Source of the DNA: an uncultured Chloroflexota bacterium | Lineage (GTDB): Bacteria > Chloroflexota > Anaerolineae > Aggregatilineales > Phototrophicaceae | Length of the DNA stretch: 6,055 nt | Assembly (NCBI GenBank): GCA_937870805.1 | Contig: CALMZT010000576.1 | Span: 1-6,055, forward strand | Reading direction: 5' to 3' | Shown here: in pieces, positions 1 through 6,055 of the stretch | How the letters are laid out: every line of letters begins with the position of its first letter | Position numbering within the stretch: the stretch's first letter is position 1 | Notes under the pieces: generated by a model | Told to the model about the DNA's origin: nothing | Seen by the model: the letters and a program-made list of their open reading frames with translations, nothing else | Database searches by the model: none | Position numbers and translations under genes: made by a program

Positions 1-1
1 A

Positions 2-793
2 TATGCTAGCGAAAGTTATACACTAACTGAAGATCGTCCGGGTTGGTATCTGCCACTATGGAGTCTCGGCGAAGAACAGCTAACCAACGGTCTCAAAGTT
101 CCCATTGTTTCTCCAAACTCTGCTATCAAATTCCTGTTTTTACCGGCGCGTGATTTTTGGGTGTTAACCCTTGATCCTGACACACCTGAGTCAGGTGTGT
201 ACGCAAGTTGGGATAAAGGGATTGAGCTAGGGACGGAATTCATACTTCTTGTGCATCAAGAGGTTCAAGAGGACTTGACTAAACTTAGGGATGAAGGACT
301 GCTCGCTTGGCAAACCATAGTTCCAGTATTTGATAGTTGGCATGAGTATCGTGGGATGACTGTCCAGTCGGAACCTCAGGCATGGATGAGTCTCAATTTG
401 GGTAACGAGGCTTTGCGATTGACATTGCAACCGCGAACAACATTTAGTACCAATTTTGTTGGTGGTTTACGTGCGCCACGTGGACATGGCTGGTTTGTGG
501 GATATGAACCTAAACTCAGTCTGGCATCGTTCTTACCGAATGCAGACCTAACCGTTTTTGATGAAGATGAAGCACCTATCTATACCGCCACAATTGAACC
601 TGGTCAGCTTATTGATGTTCCATGGAGACAAGCCGGAAACTATAGGGTTGTCATTGAACAGAGTGGGCAATCTGACGAGAAAATTGTTCGCATACTGAAC
701 TGGTCCGATATAGCTCCACGCTCTCTGGATTTTATTCAAACTGCGGATGAATTTAACCTGTCAATCTACGGGGCAATGGTGAGGGATAAGTAG
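2..793 (+). CDS. Unrecognised operon protein, C-terminal part (5' end outside window)
   Basis: I do not recognise this family. The frame is open from the first complete codon at the left edge to a TAG stop, giving 263 residues without the true start. The GTG at 161 is an unlikely start: it has no Shine-Dalgarno, and the coherent sequence before it (WYLPLWSLGEEQ, residues 15-26) reads as normal globular protein. Visible residues 44-105 look conserved in style: FLFLPARDFWVLTLDPD, then SGVYASW, then an acidic/basic helical stretch (about 86-104) ending LRDEGLLAW. Residues 125-235 are rich in alternating hydrophobics and short turns, including GGLRAPRGHGWFVGYEP (154-170) and AGNYRVVI (211-218), suggesting an Ig-like or jelly-roll beta-sandwich. 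No signal peptide, membrane segment or catalytic signature is visible in this part. It ends 2 bp before the next gene and shares its operon with the helicase, so a structural or recognition role in the same complex is a reasonable inference only. Confidence 0.9.
   Translation, partial: YASESYTLTEDRPGWYLPLWSLGEEQLTNGLKVPIVSPNSAIKFLFLPARDFWVLTLDPDTPESGVYASWDKGIELGTEFILLVHQEVQEDLTKLRDEGLLAWQTIVPVFDSWHEYRGMTVQSEPQAWMSLNLGNEALRLTLQPRTTFSTNFVGGLRAPRGHGWFVGYEPKLSLASFLPNADLTVFDEDEAPIYTATIEPGQLIDVPWRQAGNYRVVIEQSGQSDEKIVRILNWSDIAPRSLDFIQTADEFNLSIYGAMVRDK
180..200. repeat. Perfect 21-base dyad inside gene 1
   Basis: Arms ACACACCTGA (180-189) and TCAGGTGTGT (191-200) are exact reverse complements around a single G at 190. 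The flanking pair (179 G, 201 A) breaks the symmetry. It lies in codons for D60 to Y67 of gene 1. It resembles the footprint of a dimeric regulator in size, but no promoter is evident next to it, so a function is not established. Confidence 0.6.
781..785 (+). promoter_or_regulatory. Shine-Dalgarno of the 447-residue gene, inside the end of gene 1
   Basis: GAGGG lies 10 bases before the ATG at 796 and overlaps the last codons of the preceding gene. The spacing is slightly long but acceptable. Its position inside the upstream reading frame supports coupled translation and the choice of 796 as the start. Confidence 0.6.
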
Positions 794-795
794 CT

Positions 796-2139
796 ATGGA
801 AAGATGGTATATCGCATTCAACACGGTTGGTTCTCCTCATGACATTCTCCTAAGGTTAGCACAAGCAGTTCGAGAACATCGGCTTGGCGATTTTGTGGTT
901 CGTTTCTGTTATGAAAAAGGTACAGGTAAAAAAAGAGGACAATTCTATGTTTTTGTCGGGGTAGCAAGCGAAGAGAAAGGGATTATACCCCAAGAAATCT
1001 ACAATGAATTTTATGGTATGCTCCAACGACTTCACCTCAGTGACCACCAGATGTATGTTTATTTCGATGACGTTAAACGAATGGTGCCGGGTGAAAAAGA
1101 ATTAGAAATACATAATCTGCGCCAGATCAAAATGCTCAAACTCGACAAACTAGAGCCATCTGATCCATTTAGTTATACCGGTGTCGAGTCCATTGGGACA
1201 CAGACTGCCGAAATTAACCCTGCTTACAATGAGTTACTATATTGGCTTTCGGCATATGGTCGTGGAACATGGCAGCAATTCCGCGCCGCTTGCCAAGAGC
1301 TGGGTTTAGATCCAAAGGGAGAGTACGCAAAACGCATTGTTCGTCGCTTACGTTCACTTGGACATCTTGAGTTAACCAATGAGGGGCAAAATTGGTTTAT
1401 CACCCCTTCATGCATTGTTGAAATGCCATCCAACGAGGGGCAGTATTGTGCATTCCTCGCGGGACAGCGTTCACCACAGCTTATTCAAGCACTTCAACAA
1501 GTAGCTCAGGTTGAATCTGACCCTCATCCTTACGGCAATGCACCTGAAGTTGTACGTATCATGTTTACAAGTCAAGATGAAGCCGAGAGCTTCGTTAAAA
1601 GTTATACACAGCAACACTATTCATTGTATCTGGCAGGTCGAGCCGATATGCGAATTGCCAGCACCCTGCCAGACCTAGCTTCATGGGAAGTTTCTTTGCC
1701 AGCACTTTCGCTTGTCAAGGGTAACTATACCTTCGAGCAGTGGATGAACAATGGCTTTTACCCCATTGAGCTGCCTAAAGTAACTGGACTGTATCGGCTA
1801 ACTCATATTTCCACACGGTTTGAACATCCACAACTCACGTTGTTCTATAATGCTGAAAAGGATAGGTGGCACAAGGCAGATTGGTATGGGTTACGCTATT
1901 TGATGCTCCGACGCACTGGAGAAACCTGTGAGTTTCATTACGATGAACATTTGAAGACACTGAGCATTGCAAAAGACCAGCGTCTGCCTGACTTATACGA
2001 GCGCTCATTAGTATTAGCGTCGGGTCGATTACCGGTTTATAGACATGATCAGATTATTTTCGGGAATATCTCCGAAACTCTAGCTCATATGGTGGCAAAC
2101 AAGTTAGAAGCAGAATTCATTGAATACAGAGGAATTTAG
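796..2139 (+). CDS. Unrecognised winged-helix-containing operon protein, 447 residues
   Basis: This is a complete gene of unknown family. The start is supported by GAGGG upstream and a 2-bp gap after the previous stop. Residues 1-90 alternate predicted helices and strands (MERWYIAFNT, then helix 15-29, then FVVRFCYE, then GQFYVFVGVA), which looks like a small alpha/beta, possibly ferredoxin-like, domain with a basic hairpin KGTGKKRG at 41-48. Residues about 143-205 fit a winged helix-turn-helix: helix YNELLYWLSAYG, helix TWQQFRAACQELG, recognition-like helix EYAKRIVRRLRSLG, then a wing LELTNEGQNWFIT. The basic third helix suggests nucleic-acid contact. Residues 395-440 (LPDLYERSLVLASGRLP, then a helix) look like a conserved C-terminal element of unknown role. 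There are no transmembrane segments and no nuclease or methyltransferase motif. Lying directly before the helicase gene with a 2-bp gap, it is probably a DNA-binding or recognition partner of that helicase; this is inference. A transcriptional regulator is a weaker alternative because the winged helix is central in a large protein. Confidence 0.93.
   Translation: MERWYIAFNTVGSPHDILLRLAQAVREHRLGDFVVRFCYEKGTGKKRGQFYVFVGVASEEKGIIPQEIYNEFYGMLQRLHLSDHQMYVYFDDVKRMVPGEKELEIHNLRQIKMLKLDKLEPSDPFSYTGVESIGTQTAEINPAYNELLYWLSAYGRGTWQQFRAACQELGLDPKGEYAKRIVRRLRSLGHLELTNEGQNWFITPSCIVEMPSNEGQYCAFLAGQRSPQLIQALQQVAQVESDPHPYGNAPEVVRIMFTSQDEAESFVKSYTQQHYSLYLAGRADMRIASTLPDLASWEVSLPALSLVKGNYTFEQWMNNGFYPIELPKVTGLYRLTHISTRFEHPQLTLFYNAEKDRWHKADWYGLRYLMLRRTGETCEFHYDEHLKTLSIAKDQRLPDLYERSLVLASGRLPVYRHDQIIFGNISETLAHMVANKLEAEFIEYRGI
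2128..2133 (+). promoter_or_regulatory. Shine-Dalgarno of the helicase gene
   Basis: AGAGGA, 8 bases before the ATG at 2142, is a strong match at good spacing. It lies within the last codons of the 447-residue gene, which fixes the helicase start and indicates coupled translation. A second ATG at 2146 is out of frame and opens only a short overlapping frame. Confidence 0.75.
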
Positions 2140-2141
2140 TT

Positions 2142-5100
2142 ATGCATGATGTCGTGGGTTCTTATCAGCGTCTCGAACGCATTTATCGTATGTATATTGA
2201 AAGTGCTTTTCCTCTACGTAATCAAGCTCTATCAGAAGAACGTCGGGATTTACTTAGCCAATCAACTATTCTTAGTCAACCGCCCTTGCTGGAGACTGTG
2301 CCTGTTTATCCCACAGATGGAACTACTCTAAATCAAGTTGCATCTGAATTGGCTAAGCTTGATGAGGGTTATGGCGATCTGGCAGAACTGGCGAAAGGGT
2401 TATTCCCATCGGATCGCCCTCTCTACGAACATCAAAAACAATCCCTTATAGATGCCATAAAGTATGGTAAGGATATTGTTGTTACAACCGGGACTGGTTC
2501 AGGTAAAACAGAAACGTTTTTACTGCCATTATTGGCACACCTTGCCCGTGAGTCAGCTACTTGGGAAGCAGCCAACAAACCCAACAAACAGCGTAAATGG
2601 TGGAAACATGGTACAGATCGTACCTCACAATGGGAACACATCAACCGACCAACAGCGCTGCGTGCGCTAATTCTCTACCCCTTGAATGCACTTGTAGAGG
2701 ATCAACTACGTCGCTTACGTGCAACCCTTGATAATGATCTTATTCGAAGCTGGTTGGATACAAACCGGGATGGGAATCGCATTACATTTGGACGTTACAC
2801 TGGATTGACTCCAATATCAGGTGCAGAAACCCCTGAGAGTACCAAGCGTTTACGTGACGAACTAAAGGATATGGAAGATTCATATCAGCAAATTATGAAA
2901 AGCGGTAGAGACGGTGAAGATGCCCAATGGTGTTTTGCCAATCCAGATGGAGGTGAAATGTGGTCTCGGTGGGATATGCAGGATACCCCGCCCGATATTC
3001 TCATCACCAATTACTCTATGCTCAACATTATGTTAATGCGTTCCATAGAATCATCCATTTTCGATGACACACGCCGTTGGTTGGAATTAGATCCATATCG
3101 AGATACAGAAAATCCTCTACATATCTTCCATCTTATCGTGGATGAGTTACACGCATATCGGGGAACACCGGGTACTGAAGTAGCATATATTCTGCGCCTT
3201 GTTCTGGATCGTCTTGGTTTAGACCCGAATTCACGTCAGTTACGCATCCTTACAACCACGGCTAGTCTGGACCAGTCAGATAAAAGTAAGCAATTTCTGC
3301 GTCAATTCTTTGGACGTGATTTCTCGAGATCCAGCTTTATCAGTGGTACACAAGTTGCCCCTAAAGGTAATGCTCGTTTTAATCTCAGCGTTTATGCTCG
3401 GCATTTCTCGAATTTCGTAAAGCAGGCACAGCCCAATCCAATTGACCCAATGCTACCGATTGATCCTAATAGCGAAGTTGTTCAGCGAGCCATGTCACAA
3501 CTTGCACAGCAACTAGAGCGCACCCCTCGAAAACATCTAAGCGCAGAAATGAGGCTTGGTGAAGCATTAGCAGAAATTGATGTTGCTGAGGCTATTCGAG
3601 ATGCCGCACAATCGAGACATGGCAGTGTTCGTGCTATACAAGTTCCTCACCTCGATGAAATCCTATTTGGTGGTGCAGGTGATAGCATTTCCGACACCAT
3701 GCGTGGTTTACTGCTGGCGCTGGGATTGTCTAAGCAAGAAGAGACAAAACGCTCCCCTCAGCCCGTACGTGGTCACCTTTTCTTTCATAACCTGCTCAAT
3801 TTATGGGCGTGTAGCAATCCAGATTGTACCGACATTAACTGTGATCACCTGCGGCGCACTCAAGACCAACCCAGTATCGGCGCGATTTATGCTAACCATC
3901 GCTTAACGTGTTCTTGTGGTTCACGGGTCCTCGATATGATTGTGTGCGAAGTCTGCGGTGAAGTTTATCTGGGTGGCTTCAAACATTTCCCAAAAGATAG
4001 AAATGGTCATATTACTTCTGCGCCAATGATTCTGACGGCGGATGAACCCGACCTTGAGGGAATGCCTGAGCGTGCAACTACCAGTAGAAATCATGGTCAG
4101 TATGCTCTAATCTGGCCGGTGGATTGGCGTAAAACACAACCCCAGACAAAGGATTGGAACACACCCGACATTAGACAACCAGCGCGTTGGACAAAAGCAG
4201 CAATGGATACAGTAACAGGGAGTGTTCGCGTCAATGCAACAAATATCGGTGAGAACGAAATCCCTTGCTACATATATACAGTAACAGGGAATGGGGCTAT
4301 AGAGTCTGAACTTCCGGCGAATTGTGCCTGTTGTGATGCTGATTATCGGTATAAGAAAAAGAATAAATCACCACTGCGAAACCATCGTACAGGCTTTCAG
4401 AAAGCCTGTCAGGTTTTGGCAGCAGGGTTACTCCGCGAGATGCCACAACCAACTGAACATGATGCGACCCGCAAGCTGGTTATTTTCTCCGACAGCCGAC
4501 AGGATGCAGCTAAACTCGCCGCAGGAATGGAACGTGACCACTATCGTGATGTACTGCGTATGGCATTGATTCAGGCTTTAGAGCGTTATTGGGATAATCT
4601 TGTTGGCTACATTCGTCTTTCTGAGCCGAAAAATACTGCACTGGAAATGCTCAAGGGAATAAACCACAAACTTTATGAAGCCGTGAATCAGCCTGAACAA
4701 ATAGAAGATCATACTCGAATGCAATATTTCGTCAGCACCCATGATGAGCTTGACGCAGAAGCAACCAGATGGATGAATAATCGTCCACCAGTAAATCAGG
4801 GTGTATATCAGCAATGGATTAATTTGCTCACTAATTATGGTGGGGCAACATCATTACCTCGTCTCATCAACATCATAGCACGTCAATTACTTGGATTGGG
4901 TATCAATCCAGGGGGTACAACACACGATGTCATGCGTTATTTCGATGAGCGTGAATACCCTTGGTACGATTGTTACCAATGGAACAATGATCCTATCGTC
5001 AACAAAGTCCCCCTTTTACCTGCTCAGGAACGTTTGATTGAGCGTATCCATGCCTCGCTAATGGGAGAAGTGATGTACGCACTATTCCCACATATGGCGC

Positions 5101-6055
5101 GATCTTTGGAAGGTTTAGGACAGGGTTGGGTAACTTACGCCACCACTCGCCCCACAGATGATCGTATTCGGTTAGCAACTAATCTGGTCATTCGTCAGCT
5201 CGGCTCACGCCGTCGCCATAGTTACGCAGATCATTTTGTTCCTGGTGATCGTGATACTATGCCTAAGCCTGTAGGCGATTTCCTCAAACATATTGTTATT
5301 GAGTCGGCAGATATTCAACGGGAATTACTGAGTAATCAAGTTGCTGTTACAGGACGCAGCGGTTTGTCTCTTGATCCACGTCAGCTCTACATCGTGCCCC
5401 CTCCCGCTTTGAACGCAAATGGTCAACGCGATGGATTTCGCTGTCCTAAGTGCAATGCGTTTTATCTTCAACAAGGATTAAACGCCTGTCCAGATTGCTG
5501 CGTAAATCTTATTGAGGGTGAGACTCGTCCAGATTATGATTACTATACATACCTATCCAGTGAATCTGGTGAACCATTTAGAATGAACGCTGAGGAGCTT
5601 ACCGGACAAACGGATAAAGATGATCGTCCAGAGCGGCAACGCCACTTTCAAGAAATCTTTATTGGGGATGAAATCGCAAAGGTGAAGGGAATTGATCTTC
5701 TCAGCGTTACAACGACCATGGAAGCAGGCGTCGATATTGGCAGCCTTCTTGCGGTGCAGATGGCAAATATGCCACCACGCCGATTCAATTATCAACAGCG
5801 TGTAGGTCGTGCTGGTCGTCGTAATGCAGGAGTATCGCTGGCAGTGACATTTTGTCGTGGTCGTAGCCACGATGATTATTATTATTATCGTCCAGAAAGC
5901 ATGACAGGTGATGCCCCACCACCACCTTATGTTGATATGAATAGTGAAGCGATTTTTATGCGTGTATTGCGTAAAGAGATTTTACGCTGCTCTTTTGCTG
6001 ATTTCGATATGGGTGAATATCGCTCGGATAACGTACATGGTGAATTCGGAGAAGC
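2142..6055 (+). CDS. Large DruE/DrmA-like SF2 helicase, N-terminal 1304 residues (3' end outside window)
   Basis: ATP-dependent superfamily 2 helicase or translocase, expected in the cytoplasm on DNA. The frame is open without a stop to the right edge. Motifs in order: LYEHQ (94-98, Q-motif-like), motif I TGTGSGKT (116-123), motif Ia LILYPLNALVEDQLRRLR (176-193), TNYSMLN (289-295), motif II DELH (334-337), motif III as TTTAS (371-375), motif-IV-like VIFSDSRQDAAKLA (780-793), motif V TTTMEAGVDIGS (1190-1201) and motif VI QQRVGRAGRR (1218-1227). Cysteine groups at 557/562/567, 590/592/602/605 and 728/730/731, plus a clear zinc ribbon CPKC-X11-CPDC (1101-1119), fit the zinc-rich architecture of DUF1998-associated helicases. 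DrmA (DISARM), DruE (Druantia), DpdJ and MrfA/YprA are the relatives I considered. At 1304 residues motif VI has only just passed, so a further C-terminal region, perhaps DUF1998, is expected downstream; this points to a DruE-sized protein. I am sure of the helicase class and unsure of the exact family. It is the third gene of the operon. Confidence 0.95.
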   Translation, partial: MHDVVGSYQRLERIYRMYIESAFPLRNQALSEERRDLLSQSTILSQPPLLETVPVYPTDGTTLNQVASELAKLDEGYGDLAELAKGLFPSDRPLYEHQKQSLIDAIKYGKDIVVTTGTGSGKTETFLLPLLAHLARESATWEAANKPNKQRKWWKHGTDRTSQWEHINRPTALRALILYPLNALVEDQLRRLRATLDNDLIRSWLDTNRDGNRITFGRYTGLTPISGAETPESTKRLRDELKDMEDSYQQIMKSGRDGEDAQWCFANPDGGEMWSRWDMQDTPPDILITNYSMLNIMLMRSIESSIFDDTRRWLELDPYRDTENPLHIFHLIVDELHAYRGTPGTEVAYILRLVLDRLGLDPNSRQLRILTTTASLDQSDKSKQFLRQFFGRDFSRSSFISGTQVAPKGNARFNLSVYARHFSNFVKQAQPNPIDPMLPIDPNSEVVQRAMSQLAQQLERTPRKHLSAEMRLGEALAEIDVAEAIRDAAQSRHGSVRAIQVPHLDEILFGGAGDSISDTMRGLLLALGLSKQEETKRSPQPVRGHLFFHNLLNLWACSNPDCTDINCDHLRRTQDQPSIGAIYANHRLTCSCGSRVLDMIVCEVCGEVYLGGFKHFPKDRNGHITSAPMILTADEPDLEGMPERATTSRNHGQYALIWPVDWRKTQPQTKDWNTPDIRQPARWTKAAMDTVTGSVRVNATNIGENEIPCYIYTVTGNGAIESELPANCACCDADYRYKKKNKSPLRNHRTGFQKACQVLAAGLLREMPQPTEHDATRKLVIFSDSRQDAAKLAAGMERDHYRDVLRMALIQALERYWDNLVGYIRLSEPKNTALEMLKGINHKLYEAVNQPEQIEDHTRMQYFVSTHDELDAEATRWMNNRPPVNQGVYQQWINLLTNYGGATSLPRLINIIARQLLGLGINPGGTTHDVMRYFDEREYPWYDCYQWNNDPIVNKVPLLPAQERLIERIHASLMGEVMYALFPHMARSLEGLGQGWVTYATTRPTDDRIRLATNLVIRQLGSRRRHSYADHFVPGDRDTMPKPVGDFLKHIVIESADIQRELLSNQVAVTGRSGLSLDPRQLYIVPPPALNANGQRDGFRCPKCNAFYLQQGLNACPDCCVNLIEGETRPDYDYYTYLSSESGEPFRMNAEELTGQTDKDDRPERQRHFQEIFIGDEIAKVKGIDLLSVTTTMEAGVDIGSLLAVQMANMPPRRFNYQQRVGRAGRRNAGVSLAVTFCRGRSHDDYYYYRPESMTGDAPPPPYVDMNSEAIFMRVLRKEILRCSFADFDMGEYRSDNVHGEFGE
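4207..4290 (+). repeat. In-frame 15-base direct repeat in the helicase gene
   Basis: ATACAGTAACAGGGA occurs at 4207-4221 and again at 4276-4290, exactly 69 bases (23 codons) apart and in the same frame. Both copies encode a TVTG core (DTVTGS at 690-695 and YTVTGN at 713-718). It may be a residue of a short internal duplication or a repeated beta-strand turn; the sequence between the copies is not repeated. Confidence 0.55.
4389..4409. repeat. Perfect 21-base dyad inside the helicase gene
   Basis: Arms ACAGGCTTTC (4389-4398) and GAAAGCCTGT (4400-4409) are exact reverse complements around a single A at 4399, and the flanking bases do not extend it. As RNA it could form an 8-bp stem with a 5-base loop. 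It encodes TGFQKAC (750-756). Only four T bases follow nearby, so it is not a convincing intrinsic terminator. Confidence 0.6.
5877..5888 (+). repeat. Four TAT codons in tandem (tetra-tyrosine)
   Basis: Four identical TAT codons follow two GAT codons and give DDYYYY at helicase residues 1244-1249, about 17 residues after motif VI. PPPP follows at 1259-1262. The short trinucleotide run is in frame, so gain or loss of a unit would not disrupt the gene. No function is known to me. Confidence 0.4.

Noticed and set aside
161..793. Gene 1 starting at GTG 161
   Set aside because: No Shine-Dalgarno precedes it, and the frame stays open with sensible protein sequence to the left edge, so the gene is truncated by the window.
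1629..1673. Hairpin with 9-base arms (TCTGGCAGG at 1629-1637, CCTGCCAGA at 1665-1673) and 27-base loop
   Set aside because: The long loop makes a chance match plausible, and it lies in ordinary coding sequence with no flanking signal.
2146..2331. Short plus-strand frame of 61 codons starting at 2146
   Set aside because: It overlaps the start of the helicase in another frame. Its amino-acid composition is not protein-like, and the helicase start at 2142 explains the Shine-Dalgarno.
4389..4420. Intrinsic terminator at the helicase-gene dyad
   Set aside because: Only four T bases follow, separated from the stem, and the coding frame continues uninterrupted for more than 1.6 kb.
3577..4569. Plus-strand frames at 3577-3906 and 4324-4569 within the helicase
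   Set aside because: They lie in an alternate frame of a continuous conserved coding region and show no family motif or convincing ribosome site.
5553..5870. Antisense frame of 105 codons opposite helicase motifs V and VI
   Set aside because: The sense strand carries highly conserved helicase motifs here. The antisense product is rich in Thr, His and Cys from reversed codons and has no recognisable domain.
2142..6055. Firm naming of the helicase as DruE of Druantia or DrmA of DISARM
   Set aside because: The motif set is shared by several families, the C-terminus is outside the window, and the two upstream proteins do not match partners I can recall for those systems.
1..6055. CRISPR array, tRNA, insertion sequence or attachment site
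   Set aside because: No regularly spaced repeats, cloverleaf, transposase-like protein or terminal inverted repeats were seen; the window is almost entirely coding.

Overview
The window holds three consecutive plus-strand genes that fill it almost completely. Base composition is roughly mid-40s percent GC by eye. Start sites are AUG with purine-rich Shine-Dalgarno sequences, and intergenic gaps are only 2 bp. This fits a Gram-negative bacterium, possibly a gammaproteobacterium, but no housekeeping gene is present, so the taxon cannot be fixed. No tRNA, rRNA, CRISPR array, insertion sequence, integrase or intergenic promoter is visible.

Layout: (1) positions 2-793 are the 3' end of a gene whose start lies off the left edge. 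It encodes at least 263 residues of a protein I cannot name, with a C-terminal half that reads like a beta-sandwich. (2) Positions 796-2139 encode a complete 447-residue protein I also cannot name. It has an alpha/beta N-terminal region, a convincing central winged-helix segment and a conserved-looking C-terminal segment. (3) Positions 2142-6055 are the 5' part of a very large gene that runs off the right edge. Its frame is open for 1304 codons and encodes a superfamily 2 DEAD/DEAH-type helicase with motifs I, Ia, II, III, IV-like, V and VI, plus several cysteine clusters. Its organisation matches the large defence-associated helicases typified by DruE (Druantia), DrmA (DISARM) and the related MrfA/YprA group. 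Its size favours the DruE-like end of that range.

The stop codons of genes 1 and 2 are each followed two bases later by the next ATG, and each Shine-Dalgarno sits inside the preceding gene. The three products are therefore very probably made from one transcript by coupled translation. The best working model is a multi-gene anti-phage or DNA-processing module in which the helicase is the motor and the two upstream proteins, one with a winged helix, are accessory or recognition subunits. That role is inferred from the helicase type and gene arrangement. The two upstream proteins do not resemble, as far as I can recall, the core partners of DISARM, BREX or the described Druantia types, so this may be an undescribed or poorly described variant.

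Secondary observations inside the coding sequence are two perfect 21-base dyads (10-base arms, 1-base centre), one in gene 1 and one in the helicase gene, and a 15-base in-frame direct repeat in the helicase gene.
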